From Ascaris suum (lineage: Eukaryota > Nematoda > Chromadorea > Rhabditida > Ascarididae): a DNA stretch of 64,000 nt. The notes beneath the pieces are model-generated. The model was not told the origin of the DNA, made no database searches, and worked only from the letters and a program-made list of their open reading frames with translations. Position numbers and translations under genes: made by a program. Shown one piece after another: positions 20,478-46,345 of the stretch; the first letter of the stretch is position 1; the number at the start of each line of letters is the position of its first letter. The stretch lies in contig CM024188.1 of the NCBI GenBank assembly GCA_013433145.1, forward strand, positions 5,989,001 to 6,053,000. Direction: 5' to 3'.

Positions 20478-22741
20478 TGCGCCTAGGTAGTTTAGCTGCT
20501 TTACTGCGTAGTAATTCGTCGATTTTATTGCTTCTCATTTAGTCTCTAGTCGTCTTTGCCCAGGCAGATCTTTACTGCCACTTCGCTACGCAAATCTCTT
20601 ATAATTTTAAAACATCGTTTTGTCATCTACACAACTCCAAACGCATATTTCGTGACTCATGCTAAATCTGAATCCTACCCTTTCATTTGGAAGTTTTGAT
20701 TTTTCATGGATCCGGACTTCCGGTTTACTATTTTTCGGTGATCGCAAATACTAGCTTCCTGTGTTCGGTAGTTGTAAGGTTCTTTTTATGCTGTTTCCAG
20801 TTTTAAATTAGATTGTATGAAAAGCAGTAAAATTGTATGATGAGTATATCAAAAGTGGAATCGTCAGCTGGCTGTCACCAATAAAACTCCACTGTTAGCC
20901 TCGAACAGCATTAGTTGTGCAACAAGAGTAATACATACATACACAGCCATTGACATAAATTAGCATTTATGGTGCAACGTTAAGAATCCTTCAGCTGAAT
21001 TGTTAGGATGACACTGAATTCAGCGTTCGGGAATGAAATTTGATGGTGGGAATGGAAATGCGTTTTTTGGAGGGGCGGTGAAGAGAATAGGTATAATATG
21101 TTAGTTGCAATGGTGTAGTGAGCACTGAATAGGCCACGTTAGGGGTCACTCATTCAAGCATAAACTTTCTGAGAAAAAAATAGCTGTAGAACCAGATTTA
21201 CAAAAAGAATTTCGCACTAGTGATGATCTCATGATGTAGAGGATTCACACTTCACGTGTAAGGGTTGTGGTCGAGGGTAGGTGAGTGTCGTCGCTGCGGC
21301 GGATCATCCGCACGCAAACACCGGCTGAGCTCCTGTGATGTGTGAGAAGACAGTCGTTCGATGGATGAAATTTGTAATCTTTTTGCTCCGTATTTTCAAA
21401 AAACAATGCCACACAGAGCACATTTGTGGGGCATTTAAGGCACATTTAGTGCGGTGCGTTTTTTATTAGGAGAGGGGGATGGAGGGGTACTGGGAGACAG
21501 AACACAAGGAAATGAGGTTTTTTAAGGTTTACGAACTTAGGTCATTTTATGCGTTCTCTCCGTCGAAAAAAACAAAGATTTCATAGGAAACCTTGTTGAA
21601 ACCATAACTTTTCTTCACAAAAAAGGATTCCATAACTCGGCATCTCCACATTAGGTTAAAACACTGCTCTTCTGCATAGTGCATAGGAGTTGACCTCCAT
21701 CTCGAATAAACACCATACGGCGGCATCACGAAGCAGTATGCATCGAAATTCGCTAATAAAAACTCTATTTCAGGTAATATATCTTTGCGGAAAAAAGCCA
21801 AAACACAAACAATAGACATTTAAGAAAAGGCGTGTAGAAAATGTTGCCTAAACCGGTCTCACCGAATGTGGTGCAGCTGAAGACGTCGTCATATCGCCTC
21901 GAAGCGGATTTCACGAAGGGCATTTGACGTCTTGCCGTTGTTGAGCTGACGCCAGTTTCGATACAAATTCATTGGGCTCCACTGTGCCAGCAGTCCATCT
22001 TGGTGGTCGGCAGCTCACTGTCCTACTGTTAAACGATAGCACGACCATCGCTATCGCCCACACACCGTAAGCCGTTGAATTCGTCTTACGATGGGAGTGT
22101 TTTCGTTTTACCAGACATATCTTCAGCTGCCTATTTGCCTCACTTTACGTTCGTTAGCGAAACTTGTGCTACCCTTTCAGTGATGTGACGTAGGGATACC
22201 ACATCTCATCTAACCTTCGCCATTTTCTTATCGGTGTGAGGTTTTATTGTTAAGAGGGTGCCGTTTGGCTTGTTATGTCTTTGCTTCAAGGGTTGTTCAT
22301 TTCTTTATAGGGGTGTGCACCTTATAAAGAAACTACTGTATTCATTCGCTTATTTCGTTGACATGTCAATTAAACAACATAGGTTTTCTTGACAATATGA
22401 TATCCTCAGCTGTACCACTGCATATCAGTGGAATTTTCGCAATAAAATTTGAGTGGCCTTTTTTACCTTTGCAGCCTCAGTTACTTATTGCACATTCGTA
22501 ATAATGCCATACTAGTGACTCTTTGTTTAAAAAGTTATCGTCTTCTTTTTCAATAGTCATAAAGCCACTCGAGAAGCCAGGTTTCGTTCTTTTTTTCATA
22601 AAATCGTCTATTGCTTTTAAAATGTGGGAAATTTTTATGTTTTTTGCTTCCAAGCTATTTTTGGTCACTTTTTTCTAACTTATTAAAAAGCAATCATTTA
22701 AAAATAATTGCCACTTCAATTTAATACGCGAAAGCCCATTT

Positions 22742-22755
22742 TTTTAAAATTTCAG
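22742..22755 (+). promoter_or_regulatory. Putative spliced-leader trans-splice acceptor of the astacin gene
   Basis: A T-rich tract ending in TTTCAG directly abuts the predicted ATG at 22,756. A strong acceptor with no upstream exon and a start codon immediately behind it is the usual arrangement for spliced-leader addition in nematodes. The sequence shows the acceptor; trans-splicing itself is inferred. Confidence 0.6.
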
Positions 22756-37008
<14,253 letters not shown>

Positions 37009-38286
37009 GCAGATGTGTTTAGCGTCAAAGCTAAGGGAACGAAATGTGCGAATTATCGCGTTTTACATTTTACCGTACGTACGAGCTTGGACGAAATTAA
37101 GAACTCTGGATTTCTGGGTTCCTATTAATATTTCTGAGACAAAATTTCCTCCGAGTTTTGAAATGATTGCATATCTTTAAGCACTTATTGTTCTATTCCC
37201 CTTTCAGTGTTCAAACGTTGAAGCAGTCAAAGGCAGCAGAGATCTATATGCTTCATAAATCTGTCTTGTTTAATAATGACCTCATGAATAAAGTGCTGCT
37301 TTTACTGTAGTGACAGCACCACACAAACCAGACCTATACCTCGCTTATATTGAGAACGGCTACCTTTAGTTGTTCCATTGGTACGAGATGGTTACGCATT
37401 AAGAAACGTCTCAGCATGCTTCAACATCAATTTCTTAGGACACAAATGAGGATTGCGGGTAAATTTAAATTGTCTGTGCAGAAAGTGTAGGTATGACATC
37501 TTTGTATGCAAATCATGGTAAACTTTTAGATCTCGCCAGCGTACAAATTTTCAAGCAAAGCAGCCGTCACAAAGTATCCTCTGAATTCCACACACAGTCA
37601 CACCTCACCAAGAATGGTCAAGTGTGTCTGCACAATCTAGACAATATGCACTAAAAATCTCAAAGTTTCGTAATTTGTGAAATTAGGATCACAACTAAGA
37701 AAACATAACATATAATAATTCAGAACAAAGTAATTGCGTTGCGACCGACTATCCACGCAACTCTGTTTATTCCGTCAAATTTTGTTACTAAAGGCGACAT
37801 ATTGGTGAACTTGTGCACACCTACGCCATCCTTAATCACAAGATTATATGGTGGCTAAATATATCATTTAGTCTGAAAGCGGGTGGGAATTCTTGTGATA
37901 ATGCGCACTTGTCCAATACATTCCGTTTTGATTGTTCCGTCTTATTTCTACGCGTTTTCAAATTTGCATTTGCGACGAGCATCGTGGTGGACCTGCCTGT
38001 TCAAGAAGCAGCAAGCGAGACGAACTTTATATTCTATGTCACTGTGTCGATAAGTATATTGCGCATGCTCAGCCAGATAATTGGAATGAAAATACTACTG
38101 ACAATCAGAACAAAGATAGAATTGATTTTTTTTCCGCACAGTGACTTTGTCGATGAGCATTTGCAATGGTGAGGCAGTATGAATATTTTTTCGAAGTGGA
38201 TCAATATCTTATATTCCTTTGACACTGGTATTGACGTATTATAAAAAGCTTAAGTATAATATGAGATTTTCTACATTTATTCTCAG
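37009..38286 (+). other. Astacin 3' region and unexplained spacer
   Basis: The first ~300 bp behave as the astacin 3' untranslated region, ending near a polyadenylation signal at 37,287. Further on, one plus-strand frame near 37,965-38,145 contains an EGF-like fragment (CICDEHRGGPACS). It lacks a suitable acceptor and its phase does not lead cleanly into the exon at 38,287. I cannot tell whether it is a broken exon or chance. Confidence 0.4.
37287..37292 (+). terminator. Polyadenylation signal AATAAA of the astacin gene
   Basis: This is a canonical AATAAA 279 bp behind the predicted stop codon, followed by a T-rich stretch. An AATAAA also overlaps the very end of the coding region (near 36,994) but is too early to serve. 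Confidence 0.55.
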
Positions 38287-39815
38287 AAGTTCGCTGTGCT
38301 ATCGATTGTAAAAAATCGTATAATTTCACCAGTACTGAACTGATGCTCATAATAGATGCCCCATTAGCTGTTCCTTTCTGCGGGGCTTGCGGTAAGCCAT
38401 TATTAGAAGACGCTTTGACAGGGATACGAATACAGGTGTTTTGAAGTGATAGGAAAAATGTGTACGACAATTTAAGGAATATTAAACTACTGAGTGGATA
38501 GTAAACAACGGGTATTTAAACCCTCATGAGCACTAAACAGGAGTTTAAAACACTTGAAAATTTTTTAAACAGTTCGTTAGGCGTGAACACATTGAGGACA
38601 TCCAAGAAGGTCGCGAATAAAGGAAAAAAAATCCGAGGCACAGAAAACTTTCAGCAAGGCATGTAATCGTACTGTCTGATCCATCCCTACTGCTCACGAT
38701 GTGACCGTTAATCAGTATTGCAATCAAAATATCGTCTGAAATGTCCGACACTTTATAGGACCTTTTTGTTCATGCTTCAAGATAACTTTGCTTATCTCAC
38801 GTTTATGCTCGTGCCGTCATGTTACGTTCGGATCGAGGTATTTTGGAAAACTGTGTGCGTTGAGGGAGTCATCTGAAGATTGTAGTTGCGCAAACTATTG
38901 GTGGCATGTTCCATACTAGTTAAGTGCCTTTGTCAATGTAATGTTTTTAATAATACTCTAGAAATTCGCATTCTCCTGCAAAGCTTAATATAGGATTTTT
39001 CATAACCTGATTGCACAGTAAATTATTGCGTAGATCTTTGATGCAAAAGTGGACAGCAGTTAGATGCTCCGTTCAGGGAGTTTCTGTTGTTCGGCGTGCA
39101 GATAGTAAGAAGAAATGCTCGCAGGTTCGGTGCTTGTTGTTATCTGAAATTGTAGTACAGCCGAATCAACTTTTGTCTCAAAGCGTAGACAGTTACAGTA
39201 TGCTATGGCAAAGCGTGCATCCAGTCGTATGAACGGCATATACCGTAATGTGCGCTCTCGTCGTCAACAGATGCGACGCTGTTTGTTGCACAAATTCGTT
39301 CCCGGTATTCCATTTACGACTGCGGTCGAACCGCGATCATTAAAGCAACTTTTGATCACAGGAAATACGATCCTGTCCTGTTTGGAGTATAGAAATGAAA
39401 ACATTTCAAGAGGATATAAATTTTATTTCTACTGCGTCTCACATATTGCCGGCACCGTGAAAGAGAGCTTTGCGATATGCTTCTTATACATTTATTATCG
39501 AACGCACGAATGATGCAATACCTGCAAACAGCAATATCCAAACTGTAATTTGTGCTTCTTCCCGCTGCTTTTTTTCTTTGTGTATAAAAGTTGGATTAGG
39601 TTTATCCAGGATCTGAGGTTAGTAATATGCCGTTAGGAAAAGCATACCCAGTTCAATATGTGCAGAAATAATTATGTGAAAGCAGAATAGTGAATCGAAA
39701 GGTTTTATCTGCAAATAATTAAGGGCAGTGGAGTTGGTGCGCCACAAGTTTTGGCCATCGGCACATTCGGCCGACAAGTGTGATAAGTTGCCAACACATA
39801 ATAAAACGTGGATAG
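38287..39815 (+). CDS. Candidate partial gene: four exons of an unidentified cysteine-containing protein
   Basis: Proposed exons are 38287-38391, 39057-39124, 39199-39304 and 39729-39815. Their phases chain correctly (1, 1, 0, 1, ending in 1) and every stretch is open. The first has a good acceptor (TTATTCTCAG) and donor (GTAAGC) and encodes VRCAIDCKKSYNF and VPFCGAC. The second encodes VRCSVQGVSVVRRADSKKKC, faintly like a thrombospondin type 1 strand but lacking the full Trp/Cys pattern. The third and fourth are basic (SRRQQMRRCLLHKF; SADKCDKLPTHNKTW). No start, stop or family could be identified. The acceptor at 39,056 has a poor pyrimidine tract. The exons may belong to a separate gene, to an alternative 3' part of the astacin transcript, or be spurious. 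Confidence 0.35.
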
Positions 39816-39945
39816 GTTATTTGATGACTGTGATTTATCTTTTCAGGTTATTTTTATTTGACTTACAAATCAGTAAAGAGTACAACATGAACACATTTCG
39901 TCAGCGCAGTCGCCGGAAGAGAAGTAATCGTGGCGTTCATAGAGT

Positions 39946-39961
39946 TTTTTTTTTTTTTTTT
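39946..39961 (+). repeat. Poly-T run (about 16 T)
   Basis: A homopolymer tract lies just behind the last candidate exon at 39.8 kb. The open basic frame (RQRSRRKRSNRG) immediately upstream of it could not be joined to that exon in phase. Confidence 0.75.
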
Positions 39962-40479
39962 GCTTTTTGGATGACGAAAGATTCTAATAGGAAACCACGG
40001 CGGCCAAGTTGCTGTGAGAGGATCTGCGGTTGCCTCTCATCCTTCTAATTTTTCGTGGTCATTCTTTTCTTCTGCCACTTATTTCTCATTCTTAAAGCAT
40101 TTTTCAGCTCAGTCTTTGAGCCCAACTTATTGTGGATGGCTGTGCGTTAATATTATTCAATTAAAGCATACAAGTAAAAGTTTATCCCAACTGCTAGACG
40201 GAAACAGTGCATCTTGGGGTCACAGGCGGAACGCACTGTATTTCGTCGTTAGCTGAGGTCTGCACTGTACCTTATTTGGGCTTGCCGACTTAAGGATTTC
40301 GATTATCTTGTGTTCTAGGTTTATTTTGACTCTGCTCGCATATTTCTGAGCCTTTTTGATCGATGCTATACGTTCCCTTTCAGAACCTTTCCTACATTCC
40401 CTTTCTTCAGCGGGCGTTCGTCTCACCACTGCTGAAGAAAACAACTGCTACCTCAGTAAAAATATCGTCCGATTAGTGT

Positions 40480-41760
40480 GGCTTTCATTTATCTGTTAGT
40501 CTGATCTCATCCGTTTGCAAGCTTTTCGGGGTATTCGTCAGAGATCTGCTAATAGATAATTTTATGGGAAATGGTCTTATAAACCCTGCACATTTCGGCT
40601 CCGTTGCTGATGGATGTACGTCATAACTTATTTCTTGTTTAATCGATTGGGCGTCTACGTTGGTAATGAGGGTCTAAAGTGAAATTGCAATGATCTTTGA
40701 TGTGATTTAACATAAAAATTGTGTTCGGAACTTTAAAAACAGTATTGTCTTCTGTTTGCTGAAGTAGGTATAAGCATTTTTATGCGGTCGAAATGTTGAA
40801 GTAAGAATTAGATATGGCTAGTCCGCTTCACACACAGTTCTTAGTGGTTTTCGACGAAGAAGCATGTTAGGTCCTGTATTGTTTCTCGTGTACAATAATA
40901 ATGTTTCTGGCAACATTCTGAGCAGCACCAAACCCTTTGCTGACAAACTCACATTTATTGTCCATTGGATGATTCTGCCTGCGATTTGCACCTTCTGCAG
41001 AAGGAGCTTGATGCATTCCCACGAAAAATATCATGTGGTGCATATTAACCTCCAAGGTATATTTATATCCAAGCTAGGAAGTGAGCTTCTTTTATACCAC
41101 AGATGGAGTTAGTGAGATGGGTATTGCAAAACATCATTGGAAATTGCAATGTTCCATTGTTGGTAAACAGCTGTCAAAATGCAAGGTATATTCTCCACTT
41201 TTACAACACGGATACACCGAGTATTATCTGAAGGCCTTCACTACTAAACCTTTACTCAGTTTGGAATGCTTTACTCTGGAATAGCTTTCTTAGTTCGTTT
41301 CTGACACCAGATTCTTGGAAAACGTCCAAGCAGTTCACCTATATTGCTATTCACACAGTTTACTTTGGTCCATAGTGGCCAATTTACACTGCCGCTTTAA
41401 AAATCTATAACATGGAAACACTGCGGTATCGTAGACTCAAGTTAGATGTGGCCGAAACTGGAACAAGTTCTCTGCTATAAAATTGTCTGCGGCTCCTCTA
41501 ACTGTCCAGTGTCAGAAATTTTTCAGTTTGTATTTTCCCCTAGTCAACATGGGCATCAATTCCAGCTCGCCAACGCATATTGCAGCATAAACAGTATTTC
41601 ACAGAGTTCCCAGCTCTGCAATGCGCGGGTTGGAAATGTGCCCGCTGCCGATATCGTTAATACACGCGCTCCTTCAGCTTTTAAACTGGGGACGAGTCGT
41701 TTCCATCTACTGCTTTTACACAGTGGATATTCGTTTCCTCGAACTGTACCTTTGTGAACG
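40480..41760 (+). pseudogene. Second decayed LINE reverse transcriptase
   Basis: Several reverse transcriptase blocks follow in order across shifting frames. SLISSVCKLFGVFVRDLL near 40,500 matches 'SLTSVVCKLLERIIRD'. NGLINPAHFGSVADG near 40,565 matches 'LI...QHGFR.GRS'. LISCLIDWASTL near 40,625 follows in place. SMLGPVLFLVYNNNVSG at 40,861-40,911 matches 'GSVLGPLLFLIYINDL'. PFADKLTF near 40,930-40,953 is the catalytic FADD box with the second Asp changed to Lys. The end of the element shows the typical LINE C-terminal block as NVPAADIVNTRAPSAFK (about 41,630-41,690). Stops and frameshifts throughout mean it is inactive. It is a different, longer copy than the relic at 3.4-4.1 kb. Element ends and target-site duplications were not found. 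Confidence 0.7.
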
Positions 41761-41938
41761 CCTTGCTTCTTCTTAATTCCTTGCTCACGCACTTTTTTAA
41801 TGTTTTCCAGCTTCGTGACTTTGAAATAAACAGATAAATGTTTCCTTTTTTTCTAATCTTTGCGCTCTCATATGATCTTTTCGTGTTCAGCTGCGCCTGG
41901 CAAATAAAGAAAAAGAAAAAATGTACTGTGATAAGGGA

Positions 41939-42331
41939 TCAACCACCACTGTTAGTCTTGCTAGAAGCAAATGTTGCTTCGTCGCGTAGCGTGTTAGAGT
42001 CAGCTCCCCTTGGCTCCTCTAATCGTCCAGGTCTCCTTGAGGATGTGCAGCGTCTGTCAAGATGCTGCTAAATAAATTGCGAGATGACAAGGGTAAAGGG
42101 TGAACAGTTTATCACGTGACAAACAGGCAGAGACTCACTCACAAGGATGGCTTCGATCGTCGACACAATCCAGCAGTCGCACCCGGCTAAGTCCACGCTG
42201 CCGCCGATCTCTTTACGCGCTTCCATGACCACGCGTAGGCCAACTTCGTCTTAAGAACAGTCTGGAAGCTGAAGTGAATACGTGAGCACATCAATCCCTT
42301 TTATATCCTCCGGATTCTGCCCCAGCTGGTC
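41939..42331 (-). pseudogene. Minus-strand coding fragment with internal stop, unidentified
   Basis: Reading from 42,331 downward, one frame runs QLGQNPEDIKGIDVLTYSLQ, LPDCS, a TAA at 42,253-42,251, then DEVGLRVVMEARKEIGGSVD and LAGCDCWIVSTIEAIL to 42,143. There a near-perfect donor (GTGAGTGAG) begins a 75-bp intron ending TTTATTTAG. The exon 42,067-41,939 continues in frame (QHLDRRCTSSRRPGRLEEPR...) to TGA. The protein-like frame on both sides of the TAA suggests a once-intact gene with a nonsense change. Alternatively TTCTTAAG just after it is a true acceptor and the upstream part belongs to an intron. I do not recognise the protein. The GC-rich composition resembles the fragment at 8.9-9.1 kb, so a dispersed element is possible. 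Confidence 0.4.
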
Positions 42332-42494
42332 TCATGACACGTGTTGAGCAATCATTTGTTTGCCTGATTTTGTTTGGCTTACCTTGCTCGGCGCACTATT
42401 CTCATTCGATCTACAGTTGATCTACCTTACTGCTGACATTTTGCATATACTTTAGCATCCCAGCTGTCGCTTCTCTTAGATTTGAAATTATCTA

Positions 42495-42559
42495 AGCATA
42501 AGACCAAATGCGCACTATAAGCGCATTAAACGCTTATAGTGCACATTTGGTCTTATGCT
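42495..42559. repeat. Near-perfect 29-bp hairpin with 7-nt loop
   Basis: The left arm (42,495-42,523, beginning AGCATAAGACCAAATG) and right arm (42,531-42,559, ending CATTTGGTCTTATGCT) pair along 29 positions with one mismatch, around the loop CATTAAA. The size is that of a microRNA precursor, but near-perfect pairing with so short a loop is more typical of a miniature inverted-repeat element or palindrome. Confidence 0.8.
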
Positions 42560-45258
42560 CCGACGGCCGTTGTCCGGAAACCCTCACAATGACAACCGTG
42601 CCATCATGACTTCAGAAATCATTTTAGCACTTCTTGCTTACGTTCCGTTGTGAAACATTTATTCCTTCCGTTAGACCACTTATCGTGCAATTATTGTAGA
42701 TTTTTAGGATCAAATAGTGTGCTGTAATGCTTGATATTTGTTGCAGGAGTTGAACTCTTTGAAAAGCATCATTGAATATATGCCTTTTTCCTTATATTAC
42801 TGTGCAACCACGGGCCTTCGTTCCAGTTGAGCGTTTAGTGTGCGATGGCGGTCAATCCTCCACTTATCTTAGTTTGCGAGGGGTCATGGGGCCACAGCTA
42901 ATTTTTCTTATGTGAACATATTGCATTTAATTCACTTTTCGAAATAAGCTTTACCCAGTTGTTGCCATGGTCTATGATATTATTGCTTCTTGTATTAACA
43001 ATCATAGATGCGTTTATGGGCATATTCGCTGTCCCTTTCATCACATCCAAAAGTGTGATTTTGGTGGACTGTGGCAGCCATCTTTTATCCTTGTGACAAT
43101 GTTTATTGCGTCGCACAGTTTTCGCCACGTTGTGGAAGATTGGCTTTTTTCGCATTTTCTATGTTCGTTTTTGTTTTCAATTAATCTCAGAGACTTCGCG
43201 AGGAGTTCCGACTGTTCGTTGGTTATTGCCCTCTTCAGTGGAAGGCTACGATCCCCTTCGTAATGCATTATGCTTTGCTCCGTTCTAAGGCTAATTTTTT
43301 TTTCATTTTACTGTTGTGTTCCGCATCAAAATTTCTTATCGTTTAGGGATATTCGCTTTTGCTTCTCTTTGCTCTTTAAGGTTGCTTAAGCTTTGATATT
43401 TTAAGCAGAGCGACTGTGAATATGGATACACCCTTCCCGTTTCCCTCCCGACTGTTTCTCGTGCCATCTCCTCCACGGTTTTTTTACTTTCTGCACAGGT
43501 TTACGTAGAGAATGGAAAATGTTATGATACATAAATAAGGAAAACAATAAATATACTCGGTGTGTCTCATGGGAATTCGATCGTCTGCTTTGAAGTGTCT
43601 GTATATGAATACTTGCGTGGACGTTCTTAGTAAACTCTTTGTGATGTAGTTTTAGCTGATCGTTTTTTCTAACAGCGGACTACCTGCTTTCGCACCTCGA
43701 ATAGAGGAATAAATATTGCGCGTCCCCCCTTCACCCTTATTCTTGTTTTTGCATGTCTTTACTTACCTTGCTGTTTTTATAAATACGTACGGTTTCGAAA
43801 GTGTTAATTTCTACTTATGACATGTTGTTCACTTTGTTTTTGTTTATAGATTTGTTTCTTCTTTTTTTCTTCTTATTCTTCTCCGTCGGTTCATCCGTTG
43901 CTGGTATATTCATCTTTGCTCCATACATTATATTCTCCCTAGGTTTGCGAATGAACTCATCATTATTGTGTCCTTGCAGCTCGAAATTGAACATCTCCAT
44001 GTCAGGCACATAAGGATCACCTCCCAAATTTCTGCCGGATACATTTTGGATTTAAAATTTTACGATGGACATGAGCGCTTTCTCCGCAAGCTTCCTGTCA
44101 GGACGCTCCTCGATTTCGGTGAATCGTGAAAATCACAAGTCATGGGATGATCTCGTGAACATGGAACTAGCGCTCGTGAAGGATGAAGGAACAAGTGCGC
44201 TGCTTTTAATATGCTTTGGACTTTTAAGAGGGTCACGCATTCATCGATAGTCCCTTCTCATATTCTTTTCTTGTTAATTTTTTTGGAAGATGAAGGCGCG
44301 AACAAGCAAGATGCGACTTCAGAATTCAAGCGGCATTATAATTCTCTTTTGTTATAAGCAACATGAGTATGACCCTGTTTTTTAAGCGTTGGCACATCTT
44401 GAAGCCAAAGGCAACACGCATTGGACTTCGTGCTTATCGGATACCTGCGTTGTGCGTTTATTGGACTGGCTGACATACAGCGAGTATATTGGATTCTCTC
44501 TTTTTTCTTTGCCCACACGTTTTAAAATTTTTTTCCGCTACGTTCCTTACTCTATACGATCTTTGTGTTTCTTCATGGTCTTTGTGCGATCGTGAATGTT
44601 TCATGACCGTCTAAAGAGAGTGACGACTTTTCTACAACCCTTCGCGTGATAGTTTTTTGGCATTCACCGTTGACGACTCGTTTAACAGGGTGCAAGCTCC
44701 TCAGCTGCTAGGCTGTTCATGCTGGTATGCTTTACAGATTTTTTTTCTCACATGAACTTGTGGCTGCACTAAATTTGTCGTTTGATATGCATTTTAATAA
44801 TCCCGCACTGAAAGACTCAGAGAAGTTTAAGCATCTTTTGCACAACGTCTTACTAGCCTACGAACCATACGTGGATTTTTTCCATAACTAGGAGGGACGT
44901 GCTGTTGCCTCGCAAGTATTGTTACTTGCGACAAACTTGTTTCCTCCAGGAAGTAAGGCACATTTATAGTCTTGTTAGGTCGCCACCCGAAAGACGACGG
45001 ATTCGTTAAGTTTGGATTGCCAAATGCGAAAAATGTACCTGTGATTCCTTTTACCCAAATCACAATAAGTTTATAGTTTGATTGCCACAAAAGCTTTCGT
45101 GTGAAATGTTGAACGTCGCAAGGCGTTTCCATGCAAACGAACCTCGTGTGTGGTCAGCCCCGTTTGGCTAATGTTATTTACATTGGTTTGTCGTTTGTCC
45201 AAAATACGTGGTATGCGAGGGGACATATTCATTGCAGCAAATCTCACTTTTTAAGTTT
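42560..45258. other. Mostly non-coding stretch with two unidentified minus-strand frames
   Basis: Two minus-strand frames have protein-like composition: 44,027 down to 43,815 (GGDPYVPDMEMFNFELQGHN, then a Lys/Asn tail) and 45,132 down to 44,827 (101 codons, including VKGITGTFFAFGNPNLTNPS). Neither shows a convincing splice context or a family motif, and I could not join them to each other. The rest is AT-rich with T-runs and nothing recognised. Confidence 0.3.
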
Positions 45259-45711
45259 ACTGCGTCATTCAGAAGTGGGAAAACAAGCAAAAGTTATGTG
45301 CATAAGGAAACAAACACAGATAGGGGAACAGGTAGCGGAAACAGCAATAAACGGAAAGAAAGCGAAACGCCTGCAAAGCATCGGGGTGATAAGTCGTCAG
45401 ATACCTTTCGGTTCAACACGCCAGAACAGAAATATTCTAAGAAACGACTCATCCGCAGTTTGAGAGATGAGGAAGTGTGTGCATTTTAACGATGTAGGCG
45501 TGGAGCAGATCCCCGTTTTGCAAAAGGCGATGCTGAAAGCTACGCAGAACATTACTTGAGCTGCAACACTACTAGGCGAGTTGAAACTGATGCCCATGTA
45601 TGTCGTGGGGAATGGCAGATCGAAATATTTTTGACAGTGGGATGCCAAAAAGCTGCCTACAATTTTGTAACAAAGGATCAAGTTAAATTTGAGCCTGTGA
45701 TCTTTCAATGA
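45259..45711 (+). other. Interrupted open frame, unidentified
   Basis: One plus-strand frame is open from 45,259 (SGKTSKSYVHKETNTDRGTG..., rich in Lys, Ser and Glu) to TAA at 45,487-45,489. In the same frame it is open again for 73 codons (RCRRGADPRFAKGDAESYAE...) to TGA at 45,709. A possible donor (GAA|GTGTGT) precedes the first stop. A 136-codon minus-strand frame overlaps the region. This could be a decayed element, an exon pair with an unseen intron, or chance. Confidence 0.2.
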
Positions 45712-46290
45712 TTCCAGGTTAAAAGCCTTGTACTGGTAGTGCGATCTGGCTAATATAGACAACAGTAAATTTTGCGAGAAGCAGTAAAGGTGCAGCGTTC
45801 TGGACATCCTCTGACACTTGATATCATAAAAGGAATATCCAAACGATACCGAAGTACACGCTCCAAAATGGGGTTGGGTTAAGTAATGAAGTCTTTTCGA
45901 CAGTACTCACTACATCTATGGCCTTGTAAGTTTATTAATTGAAAATTCTTCCGATTACCAACTTTTTTCTTAAACAGCATTAAAACGCATATAGTAGTGT
46001 GCAATTTCGTGCGACTCTTCAGCAACAGTGTCGATCATGAACACCATCGCTGCAACTTCAACATCGTGAACAGCTTCAGCATCATGAACACTGCAACTCA
46101 GTCGAGTCCAGCGTCGATTATAACACCGAGATCATGAACACCATCTCTATTAAAAAATATATCATCTTCCAAGTTGAGAAGATATTCACGGCTTGTAATT
46201 GATGTGTACCATATGACATTTTTCCTAGCAAACATTTAACTGCTACAATTCTGGCCAATTGGCGAGTGCATCAAAATCTTAGAACGTGAG

Positions 46291-46345
46291 AATCATAGAC
46301 AGGATCATGCAATGGGCAAAAAAAAAAAATCATAGACAGGATCAT
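46291..46345. repeat. 18-bp direct repeat flanking an A-run
   Basis: AATCATAGACAGGATCAT occurs at 46,291-46,308 and 46,328-46,345. The 19 bp between begin GCAATGGGC and end in a run of A. This is the layout of a target-site duplication around a very short poly-A-tailed insertion, or a slippage duplication. Confidence 0.7.

Larger units (their letters stand above)
17382..22741. other. Intergenic stretch between PI4K2 and the astacin gene
   Basis: The first part should contain the PI4K2 3' untranslated region. I did not find a clear AATAAA close behind the stop. Open frames around 18.7-19.2 kb overlap on both strands and carry no recognised motif. Two small repeats (19.77-19.92 and 20.41-20.48 kb) are entered separately. 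The last part, directly upstream of 22,756, is the likely promoter and outron of the astacin gene. No further exon could be supported. Confidence 0.55.

Noticed and set aside
37813..38172. 119-codon plus-strand frame with hydrophobic runs
   Set aside because: It overlaps the EGF-like fragment in another frame, and its hydrophobic run looks like out-of-frame translation. No start, acceptor or donor supports it.
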